Below are positions 43,152-51,893 of a DNA stretch of 64,000 nt, piece by piece (the first letter of the stretch is position 1; each line of letters starts with the position of its first letter). The stretch lies in contig CAWCTH010000003.1 in assembly GCA_963798445.1 (NCBI GenBank), positions 1,240,001 through 1,304,000 of the forward strand. The letters run 5' to 3'. Both the position numbers and the translations under genes were made by a program. The DNA comes from DASXAI01 sp963798445 (GTDB lineage Bacteria; Actinomycetota; Acidimicrobiia; Acidimicrobiales; Ilumatobacteraceae). Below the pieces are notes generated by a model that was given only the letters and a program-made list of their open reading frames with translations, did not search any database and was not told the origin of the DNA.

Positions 43152-44023
43152 AACTGCAACAACTGCGGTACGCCGTCGCTGTCGTCGATCACCACACGTT
43201 CACCGCCGCCGCCGCCGCCTGCTTCGTGGCCCAGCCATCGCTCTCCCACGCCGTGCGCACCCTGGAAGCCGAGCTGGGCGTCGAGCTGTTCCACCGCATC
43301 GGCCGCCACACCACGCTGACCGCCGCCGGCGAAGCCTTCCTGCCCGCCGCCCGAGAAGCATTGCGAGCCGTCGACACCCTCCGCGCCGATGTCGGTGCCG
43401 TCGCCGGTGTCATGGCCGGTCACCTCGACCTCGTCGCCCTGCCCAGCCTCGCCGTCGACCCCGTCACCCCTCTCGTCGGCCGCTTCCGCGCCGCCCACCC
43501 CGCCGTCACCGTCCGCCTCGCGCACCCCGACAATCCCGGTGACCTCCTGCAACAGGTCCAATCCGGTGACAGCGAGATCGGCATCACCGAACTGCCCGTC
43601 ACCACCGACCGCCTCCGTCAGCGCCCACTGGGCCGCCAGGAGCTCGTCGCCATCCTGCCTCCCGGCACCACCGCCCCCCGCCGACTCGGCCTCGCCGACC
43701 TCGCCCGCCGGCCACTCGTCACCCAGCCGGTCGGCGCGTCCACCCGCGACGCCCTCACCGCCGCCTTCGCATCAATCGGTGCGACGCCCACCATCGCCGT
43801 CGAGACGGACCAACGCGAAGCCCTCATCCCCCTCGTCATCGCCGGCGCCGGCACCGCCGTCGTGCCCAGGCCCATGGCCGACATCGCCCGACACCAAGGC
43901 GCCACCGTGGCCCCCCTCCGACCCGCGCTCTGGCGAGAGCTCGGGCTCGTGCACCGCAACCCCCTCTCACCCGCCGCCCGCGCCTTCATCAACCTCACCC
44001 AGATGGCAGCACCGCCAGAGTGA
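43148..44023 (+). CDS. LysR family transcriptional regulator
   Basis: A 291-residue LysR protein. ELQQLRYAVAVVDHHTFTAAAAACFVAQPSLSHAVRTLE is the winged HTH (residues 1-58), and FHRIGRHTTLTAAGEAFL completes it. The periplasmic-binding-like effector domain follows (GHLDLVALPSLAVDPVTPLVGRF, then REALIPLVIAGAGTAVVPRPMAD). It is divergent from the TSUP permease and probably controls it in response to a small anion or sulfur compound (inference). Confidence 0.93.
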   Translation: MELQQLRYAVAVVDHHTFTAAAAACFVAQPSLSHAVRTLEAELGVELFHRIGRHTTLTAAGEAFLPAAREALRAVDTLRADVGAVAGVMAGHLDLVALPSLAVDPVTPLVGRFRAAHPAVTVRLAHPDNPGDLLQQVQSGDSEIGITELPVTTDRLRQRPLGRQELVAILPPGTTAPRRLGLADLARRPLVTQPVGASTRDALTAAFASIGATPTIAVETDQREALIPLVIAGAGTAVVPRPMADIARHQGATVAPLRPALWRELGLVHRNPLSPAARAFINLTQMAAPPE

Positions 44024-44115
44024 GGCCGGCCGATCGCGAGATAGATCACCAGCGCGCTGAATTCGAGCGCGCTGGTGAACAACTTCCGGGCCGCCGCCGA
44101 TGCCGCCGCGAACGT

Positions 44116-45030
44116 CTAGCCGGGCTGGACCACGAGGGCGATGTCGTTCTGGACGAGGTCGGCGTTGATGGCGATGGCCGCGGCCGAGCCCTGGCCGGCG
44201 GCGGTGATGACCTGGGCGCGGGGGTCGACGACGTTGCCGGCCGCCCAGACGCCGGGGGTGGTGGTGCGCCCAGTGCCGTCGACGACGGCGAACCCGGCCT
44301 CGTCGAGATCGCAACCGAGCGCGGCGAGAAGGTTGTCGGGATGCGGGGTGATGATCGGACGGACGAACACCGCGGCCCGGCCGACGACCTGGCCGTCGGC
44401 CAGCTCCACGCCGCTCAGGTGGTCGTCGGTGACGACGAGCCTGGTCACCTCGCCGTGCACGACTCGGATGCCGCGGGCGTCGAGTTCGGCGGCCTCGGCC
44501 GGCGTGGGCTCCTGGGTATGGGCGAAGTAGATGACGTCGTCGGACCACTGGCGCACGAGCTGGGCATGGAGGACCGATCCGGCGTTGGAGCCGAGCACGC
44601 CGAGGGGCTGGTCGCGGACCTCCCAACCGTGGCAGTACGGGCAGTGGAGGAGGTCCCGTCCCCACCGCTCCTGGACACCGGGAATGTCGGGAACCTCGTC
44701 GCCGACGCCGGTCGCCACCAGGATGCGGCGAGCCGTGAGCACGTGGCCGCTGCCGAGTCGGGCGGTGAAGCCGGGGTCGATGCCGACGACCGCGTCGTCG
44801 ACGATCTCCACGCCGTAGCCGGCGACTTCGGCTCGTCCCGCGGTGAGCAGGTCGGCCGGTGGCATGCCGTCGCGGGAGAGGAACCCCTGCATGTGGGCGG
44901 CGGGTGCATTCCGTGGCGATCCTGCATCGATCACGGCGACTCGGCGCCGGGCTCGTCCGAGGACGAGAGCGGCGGACAGGCCGGCGGCTCCACCACCGAC
45001 GATCACGACGTCATAGGGCTGTGCTTCCAT
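44116..45030 (-). CDS. Thioredoxin reductase-like FAD/NAD(P) oxidoreductase
   Basis: A 304-residue two-dinucleotide-fold flavoprotein. VVIVGGGAAGLSAALVLGRA binds FAD, CPYC (HCPYCHGWEV) is the redox-active disulfide in the position typical of the thioredoxin-reductase family, GVLGSNAGSVLHAQLV is the second Rossmann fold, and WAAGNVVDP the C-terminal FAD-ribityl motif. The second fold has GSNAG in place of the canonical GxGxxA, so pyridine nucleotide preference or binding may differ. It is divergent from the XRE-cupin gene, a common pairing. Confidence 0.88.
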   Translation of the reverse strand: MEAQPYDVVIVGGGAAGLSAALVLGRARRRVAVIDAGSPRNAPAAHMQGFLSRDGMPPADLLTAGRAEVAGYGVEIVDDAVVGIDPGFTARLGSGHVLTARRILVATGVGDEVPDIPGVQERWGRDLLHCPYCHGWEVRDQPLGVLGSNAGSVLHAQLVRQWSDDVIYFAHTQEPTPAEAAELDARGIRVVHGEVTRLVVTDDHLSGVELADGQVVGRAAVFVRPIITPHPDNLLAALGCDLDEAGFAVVDGTGRTTTPGVWAAGNVVDPRAQVITAAGQGSAAAIAINADLVQNDIALVVQPG

Positions 45031-45076
45031 GTTCGATCACCTCGACACGCACTCTGCGCCTATCTCTCGCTCTTGA

Positions 45077-45088
45077 CAACTTTCGTTG
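45077..45088. promoter_or_regulatory. Operator/promoter candidate between the flavoprotein and XRE-cupin genes
   Basis: CAAC-TTTC-GTTG is a 4-bp inverted repeat with a 4-base spacer, overlapping a TTGACA hexamer at 45073-45078 that could be a -35 box for the rightward gene. No convincing -10 is seen 17 bases away. It is the best candidate for XRE binding in the 91-base divergent region. Confidence 0.4.
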
Positions 45089-45121
45089 CTGTTTCCGGGA
45101 ATTCGTGGTTGGCTCGGGTCG

Positions 45122-45787
45122 ATGGATCACTCGCCGGCGATCAGTGACGTGCTGGCCGAGATCGGGCCCCGCCTCAAGCGGGTCCGGGCGCAGCGCGACG
45201 TCACGCTCACGGAGCTGGCGGCGGCGACCGGCATCTCCAAGAGCACGCTGTCGCGTCTCGAATCAGGGCAGCGCAAGCCGAGCCTCGAACTGCTCCTGCC
45301 CATCGCCCAGGCCCACCGGATCCCGCTGGACGAGCTCGTGGCGGCGCCCGAGATCGGTGACCCGCGGATACGACTCAAACCCGAGAGGCGCAGCGGCGGC
45401 CGGATCGTCGTGCCCCTGACCCGCCAACCCCGCGGTGCCCACGCGTGGAAGGTCATCATCCCGCCCGAACGAGGCAAACCGCAGCTACGGACCCATGAGG
45501 GCTACGAGTGGCTCTACGTGCTCGCCGGGGAGCTCCGGCTCATCATCGCCGACCACGACATCACGATGCGGCCCGGTGAGGTCGCCGAGTTCGATACCCA
45601 GGTGCCGCACTGGTTCGGCCCTTCGGGCGACCGGCCCGTCGAGATCCTCAGCATCCTCAGCCGCGAAGGTGAACGCATCCACGTCCGCGCTGCTCCGCGG
45701 CGCAAAAGGCAGCCGGGTAGGCGGCCCGCGGCAAGCCAACCCTCGTTCCGTCAACCGCTGCGCCGCTTCTGCCCGAGGAGGGCGTAA
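45122..45787 (+). CDS. XRE-family regulator with C-terminal cupin domain
   Basis: A 221-residue protein. LAEIGPRLKRVRAQRDVTLTELAAATGISKSTLSRLESGQRKPSLELLLPIA is a lambda-repressor HTH (residues 8-60). A cupin barrel follows (THEGYEWLYVLAGELRLII, PGEVAEFDTQVPHWFG) that can bind a ligand or metal. The last 30 residues are basic. The family regulates adjacent stress or catabolic genes; here the divergent flavoprotein is the natural target. ATG 45122 starts close to the conserved helix. Confidence 0.9.
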   Translation: MDHSPAISDVLAEIGPRLKRVRAQRDVTLTELAAATGISKSTLSRLESGQRKPSLELLLPIAQAHRIPLDELVAAPEIGDPRIRLKPERRSGGRIVVPLTRQPRGAHAWKVIIPPERGKPQLRTHEGYEWLYVLAGELRLIIADHDITMRPGEVAEFDTQVPHWFGPSGDRPVEILSILSREGERIHVRAAPRRKRQPGRRPAASQPSFRQPLRRFCPRRA

Positions 45788-45874
45788 CCGAAGCCGCAGA
45801 TGCGCAGCACCTCCCGCGTCGCCTCGGTCACGAACCCACCGCCGCCCACGAACGAACGAGCACCAGGCGTCAGC

Positions 45875-46153
45875 TCACCGACGGAGGCTGCCGCGACGAG
45901 TCACTGCCCGGTAGATGAGCAGGACGATCACTGCTCCGACGATGGAACCAAGAATGCCCGAGGCCTGAACCGCACCATCCTCGATGTCGTGGCCGAAGAG
46001 CAGGTAGCCGAGCAGGCCGCCCACGAACGACCCGATGATGCCCAGGAGGATGGTGCCACCGATGCTCATGGGGTCGGGTCCAGGTACGAGCGCCCGGGCG
46101 AGGAAGCCGGCGATGAGGCCGATGATGAGCAGGCCAATCAGGAAGAGAATCAT
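45875..46153 (-). CDS. GlsB/YeaQ/YmgE family stress-response membrane protein
   Basis: A 92-residue protein with three hydrophobic helices. ILFLIGLLIIGLIAGFLARALVPGPDPMSIGGTILLGIIGSFVGG holds the transglycosylase-associated (GlsB) family motif G-x-I-x-G-x-I-x-x-F-x-G. A GAAAGGC ribosome site precedes ATG 46153. Members are induced by envelope or osmotic stress. The upstream frame extension is polar and unlike the family, so the shorter start is used. Confidence 0.88.
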   Translation of the reverse strand: MILFLIGLLIIGLIAGFLARALVPGPDPMSIGGTILLGIIGSFVGGLLGYLLFGHDIEDGAVQASGILGSIVGAVIVLLIYRAVTRRGSLRR

Positions 46154-46709
46154 CGTGGAGCCTTTCGCTGTCGAGAGCCGGGTATTCCCATGAAATGCCG
46201 CCGTCAGCCATCGACGGGGAACCTCCGCCGCTGGCCGCGGGCGGCCCTGACAAAGCGCCGGCCGGTTGCCCGGCGGGGACGTGCCATGAGGCACGTTTCC
46301 GGCGGTAGCGCCCAGGGAAACTGGTCTCGACTCGCAAACGAAAGCACCTCATGGAACACCTACGAAGAAGCATCCGGCGGCTCGCCCGGACCGTCTGGGC
46401 AACCAGTCCCGGGCGCGAACCGTGGTCGTATCTCGGCTCCTTTGGAGACGACTTCCTCGACGAGGACGATGGAACGGACGGGGCGTACGACCACCCTGAG
46501 CCAGCATCGCCACGGCGGTCGACCAATACCAGAACTCAGATGACAACGATTGGTTTCGCGCAAAGGATGACAGAGTTACGGTGACCCTTGGCGCGTGATG
46601 TTCGTGCCGACCGCCGGTCTTGTCCGGTTCCCGGCATAAGACCTTTCGGTCGCGCATCGACACGACCAGCAGTCGACCGTCCCGCGGATTGGGCTCGTCA
46701 AGGGGGCGG
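46154..46709. other. Intergenic stretch without a convincing gene; one hairpin
   Basis: Between the GlsB-like gene and the histidine kinase no frame has a recognisable domain. A 77-residue frame at 46351-46584 exists but lacks a ribosome site and similarity. ACGTGCC-ATGA-GGCACGT at 46279-46296 is a perfect 7-bp inverted repeat with a 4-base loop, which could be a terminator or an operator upstream of the GlsB gene. Base composition here is slightly less GC-biased in the middle than in the flanking genes (visual impression only). Confidence 0.5.
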
Positions 46710-47828
46710 TCATCTGCCCATGTGCACTGGCGCGGCGGGTAGTTGCACCGTGACGCGAAGCCCGCCGGCGGCCCGGGGGGCGAGGGTGAGGGTTCCGTCG
46801 TGTGCTTGGGTGATGCTCTTGACGATTGCGAGGCCGAGGCCGACACCTGCATGGTCACTGCGTATGCGGTTCGTGCCGCGCTGGAACGGTTCGGTGAGTG
46901 TCGAGACCAGCTGTGAAGTGAGCTTGTCGCCGGTGTTCTCGACGGTCAGCACGACGCACCCGGGGCCGGTGGCGGTGTTCACCTGCACGGTGCCGTGTTC
47001 GGGAAGGTTGTGGAGGATGGCGTTGTGCACGAGGTTCGTTGTCATCTGCAGCAGGAGCGCGTGCGAGCCGATGGTGGGTGTCATGTCGCCGGCGGTCTGG
47101 ATGGCGACGCCATGGCTCTCTGCGAGGGGGAGAAGTGTCTCGGTGGCTTCTTCCGCGGTGAGGGACAGGTCGACGTTTTCCCGGGCGAAGGATCGCTGGT
47201 TGGCCCGGGTGAGCAGGAGCAACGCCTCGGTGAGCTCGATGGCTCGGGCGTTGACGAAGTGGAGGCGGTCGACAAGTTCGCCGGTGTCGCGGCTCGGATC
47301 CTTGCGGGCGACGTCCAGAAGCGTCTGCGTGATCGCCAGCGGGGTGCGCAGTTCGTGGGAAGCGTTGGCTGCGAATCTCTGCTGTTCGGCGACATGTGCT
47401 TCGAGCCGCGCGAGCATGGTGTCGAAGGCGTCGGCGAGTTCGCGGAACTCGTCTTTGCGGCCTTCCAACTGGATCCGGTGAGAGAGCGATCCGTTCCCGG
47501 CCAGGCGTGTGGCATTGGTGATGCGAGTCAGGGGCGCGAGCATGCTGCCAGCGAGGATCCATCCTCCCAGGAGGCCGAACGTCAGCAGGAAGGCCAGCGC
47601 TGCCGCGGCCTTCGGGGCGAACGCGCGCAGCAGGTCGGAGCGGTTGGGTACGAACATCCCGAAACCAGGAGGCACTGACGCGGGTGCTGGCACGTGGATC
47701 ACTTCGGGTACGTAACGCAGCAGGAACACCCACACCGCTGCGAGTAGCAGGGCGCTGGCGAGCATCAGGAACCCGGCGTAGCTGAGGGTGAGCTTGAGGC
47801 GAACGCTCAGACCAGGCTGCCTATCCAC
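46710..47828 (-). CDS. Sensor histidine kinase (two-component system)
   Basis: A 372-residue protein. Two membrane helices (LTLSYAGFLMLASALLLAAVWVFLL and AAAALAFLLTFGLLGGWILAG) flank a short external loop. A HAMP domain (LAPLTRITNATRLAGNGSLSHRI), the dimerisation H-box (ASHELRTPLAITQTLLD; His is the phospho-site) and HATPase motifs N-box (LVHNAILHNLP) and G-box (GVGLGLAIVK) follow. GTG 47828 has GGGGAG upstream; it overlaps the response-regulator stop by 8 bases. It would phosphorylate that regulator in response to an envelope signal. Confidence 0.92.
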   Translation of the reverse strand: MDRQPGLSVRLKLTLSYAGFLMLASALLLAAVWVFLLRYVPEVIHVPAPASVPPGFGMFVPNRSDLLRAFAPKAAAALAFLLTFGLLGGWILAGSMLAPLTRITNATRLAGNGSLSHRIQLEGRKDEFRELADAFDTMLARLEAHVAEQQRFAANASHELRTPLAITQTLLDVARKDPSRDTGELVDRLHFVNARAIELTEALLLLTRANQRSFARENVDLSLTAEEATETLLPLAESHGVAIQTAGDMTPTIGSHALLLQMTTNLVHNAILHNLPEHGTVQVNTATGPGCVVLTVENTGDKLTSQLVSTLTEPFQRGTNRIRSDHAGVGLGLAIVKSITQAHDGTLTLAPRAAGGLRVTVQLPAAPVHMGR

Positions 47829-48517
47829 GGTCTGCTCCCCCGCCGCCGGTATCGAGCGCGGTGTCGATGCGGTAGCCCACACCGGCCACGGTGGCGATGA
47901 TCCAAGGTTCGCCGAGGCGTTTGCGCAGCGCGGAGACGGTGATGCGCACGGCGTTGGTGAACGGGTCGGCGTGCTCGTCCCACGCCCGTTCCAGTAGCTC
48001 CTCGGCGCTGACGACACCGCCCTCGGCGGCGACGAGAACGTCGAGCACGGCGAACTGCTTCCGGGTCGAGCGCGACATAGCGCCCGTCCCGGTAGACCTC
48101 ACGGCGGAACGGATCCAGACGCAGACCCGCGATCTCCCGCACGGGTGGCCTGCTGTGGGCGCGCCTGCGGTCGAGCGCTCTGAGCCTGAGCACGAGCTCT
48201 TGCAGTTCGAACGGCTTGGTGAGGTAGTCGTCGGCCCCGAGCCCGAACCCCGAGGCCTTGTCGTCGAGCCGGTCGGCCGCCGTGAGCATGAGGATCGGCA
48301 TGCCACTACCGGATGCGACGATTCCCTCAGCGATCTCGTCGCCGGAGGGCCCGGGAATGTCGCGGTCGAGGACGGCGATGTCGTAGGCGTTGACCCTCAG
48401 CAGCTCCAGGGCGGTGTCGCCGTCGCCGGCGATGTCGGCCGCGATCGCTTCCAGGCGCAGCCCATCGCGGATGGCCTCCGCCATGTAGGGCTCGTCCTCG
48501 ACGACCAACACACGCAC
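47821..48517 (-). pseudogene. OmpR/PhoB-type response regulator, frameshifted at about 48067
   Basis: The receiver domain (VLVVEDEPYMAEAI; phospho-acceptor Asp in AVLDRDIPG; Lys in DDYLTKPF) and the start of the winged helix are in one frame. After GRYVAL the frame breaks. One extra G at about 48067 explains it: without it the protein continues as TRKQFAVLDVLVAAEGGVVSAEELLERAW and ends with the OmpR signature VRITVSALRKRLGEPWII. The corrected length is 231 residues, normal for the family. It precedes the kinase with an 8-base overlap and is divergent from the peptidase at 48709. Confidence 0.85.
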
Positions 48518-48708
48518 GCGTTCCTCCTAGGTCAAGCCGCCTCGGCGAGGCCGAAGCATGAAGGTCACAAACGGTGCCGACGCTGCGAGCGGCGCCTTCG
48601 AACCAAGACCAGCCTGACACGGGTCTCGATGCTACGAGCCGGCGCATATCGTCGGCATACCGAGAACCGCGTACGTGCTGGCAACACCGCGCTGCCTTGA
48701 CTGCCAGC

Positions 48709-49353
48709 ATGGATCACTCGGCGTCACCACGAACGACGTCCCGCAGGACGCTCAGGTCCTTCGCCGCCGGCCTAGTCGTGGTCACCGCGGCGATCATCGG
48801 AAGCCTCGTCCATCAGCCAGCATCGTCATCGGCGCCCTGGTTCGGCGAGATCCTTCGCGGTGACCACGGTGGTTCCGCTATCGAGGCTGACGGTGCCGTT
48901 ACCGAGGCTGACGGCGTCCTACCCGACGGCGCCACGGTGTTCGACAACAGATATCCCGGCGTGGCCAACCTCGACGCCGATCTGCTCCATGCCCTGCGCG
49001 ACGCTGCCACCGAGGCTGCCCACGACGGCATCACGTTCTACGTCAAGACCGGTTGGCGCTCCCCGGACTACCAGGATCAGCTGCTTCGCGAGGCGATTTC
49101 GGAGTACGGGTCTGTGGAGGAAGCTGCCCGATGGGTCGCCACCGCGGCCACGTCCGCCCACGTGTCCGGGAACGCGGTCGACATCTCGTCCTTCGATGCC
49201 CAGGCGTGGCTGTCGAAGCATGGCGCCCGGTACGGATTGTGCCAGACCTATGGCAACGAGTCCTGGCACTACGAACTGCGCCCCGAGGCGATCGATCGTG
49301 GTTGCCCTCCCATGTATGCCGACCCCACGCGCGATCCGAGGATGCGGCAGTGA
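48709..49353 (+). CDS. M15-family D-alanyl-D-alanine carboxypeptidase (VanY-like)
   Basis: A 214-residue protein. An N-terminal membrane helix (AAGLVVVTAAIIGSLV) anchors it outside the cell. The zinc/active-site motifs of M15 peptidases are present: SAHVSGNAVDIS (H-x6-D) and SWHYEL (HxE-type). TGWRSPDYQDQLLREA is the usual VanY substrate-loop region. It trims D-Ala from peptidoglycan stem peptides. The gene is divergent from the response regulator with a 191-base gap, so it is a likely target of that two-component system. Confidence 0.88.
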   Translation: MDHSASPRTTSRRTLRSFAAGLVVVTAAIIGSLVHQPASSSAPWFGEILRGDHGGSAIEADGAVTEADGVLPDGATVFDNRYPGVANLDADLLHALRDAATEAAHDGITFYVKTGWRSPDYQDQLLREAISEYGSVEEAARWVATAATSAHVSGNAVDISSFDAQAWLSKHGARYGLCQTYGNESWHYELRPEAIDRGCPPMYADPTRDPRMRQ

Positions 49354-49407
49354 CCGGCGCCCGCCGATGCTGCCGGCCTGATCTCCCGACGCCCCCGCCG
49401 ACGCTCC

Positions 49408-50157
49408 CTAGGCCAGAAACGGCTGGACGAGCGCCCGGAGCGCGTCACTGCGCTGCATGACCTCGGTGTGGCGGGTGGCGGGCAGGACGGCGAGCCGGCA
49501 GTCGGGGAAGAGGTCGAGCATCTCGGCGGCGTGGTCGAGACGGACGAAGTCGCGATCGCCGATCACGAGGAACGTGGGCGCGGCGATGCTACGGATCTCG
49601 TCACCGCTCCAGCCCGCGAAATCGTGCACGACCGGCTGCATCCGCTCGAGGAACGGGACGAAGTCGCCCGGGTCCGGCGCCACCGCCTCGTAGTCGGCCT
49701 GCCAGCGAGCGAACTCCTGCTCTGTCGGCAGCCGCGGGTCGTCCTGCTCGGGCGCGGTGATCTCGGGGTGGTAGGCGTCGGGCCGGATGTTCGAGGCGGC
49801 GAGCACGAGTCGGCGGACCTTGGCCGGATGGCGTAAGGCCAGGCTCGTGGCCGTGAGGGCGCCGAGGCTGAAGCCCCACACGTCGACGGGTCCGCCGCCC
49901 GCGATGCGGTCGACCAACTCGGCCACGTCGTCGGCGAAGCGCTCGATCGACATCGCCCGGCCCGTGTCGGGCGTGTGGCCGTGTCCCTGGAGCTCGACAC
50001 CGATGACCCGGCGGCCCTGCGTCAGCCACGGGAGGACATCGCCGAAGCTGCCCTCGAACGTGATGATGCCGCCGTGGAGGGCGACGAGCGGCGGGCCGTC
50101 GGGGTCGCCGCGCTCGTCGTACCAGATGGGGACGCCGTCGATCATCTCGTGGGGCAT
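49408..50157 (-). CDS. Alpha/beta-fold hydrolase
   Basis: A 249-residue protein: PPLVALHGGIITFEGSF (oxyanion loop), GVELQGHGHTPD, nucleophile elbow GFSLGALTA, acid in VIGDRDFVRLDHAAEM and base in ATRHTEVMQ. The form resembles haloperoxidase-like or lactone hydrolases. ATG 50157. It is convergent with the carboxypeptidase gene (55-base gap) and has no operon partner. Substrate unknown. Confidence 0.85.
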   Translation of the reverse strand: MPHEMIDGVPIWYDERGDPDGPPLVALHGGIITFEGSFGDVLPWLTQGRRVIGVELQGHGHTPDTGRAMSIERFADDVAELVDRIAGGGPVDVWGFSLGALTATSLALRHPAKVRRLVLAASNIRPDAYHPEITAPEQDDPRLPTEQEFARWQADYEAVAPDPGDFVPFLERMQPVVHDFAGWSGDEIRSIAAPTFLVIGDRDFVRLDHAAEMLDLFPDCRLAVLPATRHTEVMQRSDALRALVQPFLA

Positions 50158-50379
50158 GTCCGTACGACGTCAGGGGCGGGCGCAACTCATCGGTAGGTTT
50201 CTGTCGCGATGACACCGAACACTGCTGCCCGCGATTGGATGATCGCACCTCACTCCAGCACCGTCTAGGTTCACCAACGACTCGTCCCGTCGAGGAACCG
50301 TGAAGCGTCGCCGAAGCACCCGTTGCCCAAGGCGCCCTCCATCCTCGCGGCAACCATTGAGCAGGAGGCACGGTGAGGC

Positions 50380-51792
50380 ATGCCTGAGGGCGTCGAGGTG
50401 GGTCGGCCGTCTCGTTCTTTGCGGAGCGTGCTCATTCCTCTCGCGCTCGCCCAGTTCATCTGCAGCTTCGCCGGCTCGAACATGAACGTGATGATCACCG
50501 ACATCAGCACGGACCTCGACACGACCGTCGAGGGGGTGCAGACGGTCATCACCGTGTTCCTGTTGGTCATGGCTGCGTTGATGATCCCCGGAGGCAAGCT
50601 CACCGACAAGTGGGGCCGGAAACGATGCTTCATGCTCGGTCTGATCGTGTACGGGATCGGTGCCGTGGTGAGCGCCCTGGCGCCGGGAATCGGGGTGTTG
50701 CTCATCGGCAACTCGATCTTCGAAGGGGTCGGCACGGCGCTGCTGATCCCTCCCGTCTACATCCTCACGACGATGCTGTTCCGCGACGTCACGTCGCGTG
50801 CCCGGGCGTTCGGTCTGATCAGCGGCATGGGGGGCGTCGGCGCGGCGGCCGGGCCGTTGATCGGAGGCTTCATCACCACGGCGATCAGCTGGCGGGCGGC
50901 CTTCCTGTTCCAAGCCGTGATCATCGTGGTGATCCTCGTGCTCAGCCGCCCCATCGTAGATCCGGTGCCACCGGATCCTTCCCGCCCGTTCGACATCGTC
51001 GGAGCGATCCTGTCGGCCGTCGGCCTTGTTCTCATCGTGATGGGGGTCCTCGCCGCCGACAACAACATCTGGCTGACTCTGGTCCTGGTGATCCTCGGGT
51101 CCCTCGTGCTGGCGCTGTTCTTTCGTCACGTCCGCGCCTTGGAGCGAGCAGGCAAGGAGCCATTGTTGTCGACCGCGCTCTTCCACAACCGCGTTTCCAA
51201 TCTCGGTCTGGTCACCCAGAACATCCAGTGGCTGCTGCTCCTAGGGACCGCGTTCGTGGTCTCGGCATTCCTGCAGGTCGTTCGGGGATACAACGCCGTC
51301 GAGACCGGCGTGATCTTCACGGCGGCCACGGGTGGCATCCTGATTTCGTCACTCGCGGCAGAACGACTGGCCAAGAAGTACCCGCAGCGCACACTGATCA
51401 TCGCCGGCTTCGTCGTCACCCTCGCCGGGATCATCGTGTTGCTCGCCCTCGTGAAGGGCTCGCCCAGCGCGTGGGCCTTCGCGCCCGGACTTCTGCTCAC
51501 CGGCCTTGGCGTCGGCGCGATGTTGACCCCGTCGGTCAACATGGTTCAGTCGAGCTTCCCCGAGGAGCGCCAAGGTGAGATCTCGGGTCTGTCGCGCAGT
51601 GTGTCCAACCTCGGATCGTGCCTCGGCACGGCGGTCGCCGGCACCATCCTGGTCGCCGGGCTCAGCGACCACGCCTACGGCGCCGCCATGATCGCCCTGG
51701 CCGGCATCGGCGCGATCGGACTCGTCGCCGCGCTGTTCCTGCCCAGCCATCCAGCGGATGCGGCCGGCTCAGGCGCGGCTATGGAAGGCTGA
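50380..51792 (+). CDS. MFS transporter, DHA2 (EmrB/QacA) family
   Basis: A 470-residue protein with about 14 hydrophobic helices. GGKLTDKWGRKRCFMLGL is the loop 2-3 motif A, GLISGMGGVGAAAGPLIGGF is motif C of drug:H+ antiporters. An AGGAGG site lies about 14 bases upstream of ATG 50380. It probably exports hydrophobic or cationic compounds. Its last residues (GLVAALFLPSHPADA) resemble those of the MFS fragment found at 56.4 kb, showing two paralogues once existed nearby. Confidence 0.9.
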   Translation: MPEGVEVGRPSRSLRSVLIPLALAQFICSFAGSNMNVMITDISTDLDTTVEGVQTVITVFLLVMAALMIPGGKLTDKWGRKRCFMLGLIVYGIGAVVSALAPGIGVLLIGNSIFEGVGTALLIPPVYILTTMLFRDVTSRARAFGLISGMGGVGAAAGPLIGGFITTAISWRAAFLFQAVIIVVILVLSRPIVDPVPPDPSRPFDIVGAILSAVGLVLIVMGVLAADNNIWLTLVLVILGSLVLALFFRHVRALERAGKEPLLSTALFHNRVSNLGLVTQNIQWLLLLGTAFVVSAFLQVVRGYNAVETGVIFTAATGGILISSLAAERLAKKYPQRTLIIAGFVVTLAGIIVLLALVKGSPSAWAFAPGLLLTGLGVGAMLTPSVNMVQSSFPEERQGEISGLSRSVSNLGSCLGTAVAGTILVAGLSDHAYGAAMIALAGIGAIGLVAALFLPSHPADAAGSGAAMEG

Positions 51793-51893
51793 CAGCTGCG
51801 GTGAGCGGTCTGGCCGGCGTACGTGACGCCGGGGACGGTGCTGAGCAAGGGGGCCTACGTGTCGGTTCACTTCGACGAGTCGGGGGCGTTGAG

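Noticed and set aside
40543..43542. 999-codon plus-strand frame
   Set aside because: It is antisense to EamA, hydrolase and TSUP genes and overlaps LysR in another frame; Asp/His/Gly/Arg-rich without domains.
46351..46584. Possible 77-residue gene
   Set aside because: No ribosome site, no similarity, and overlapping open frames on the other strand; kept only as a remark in the intergenic entry.
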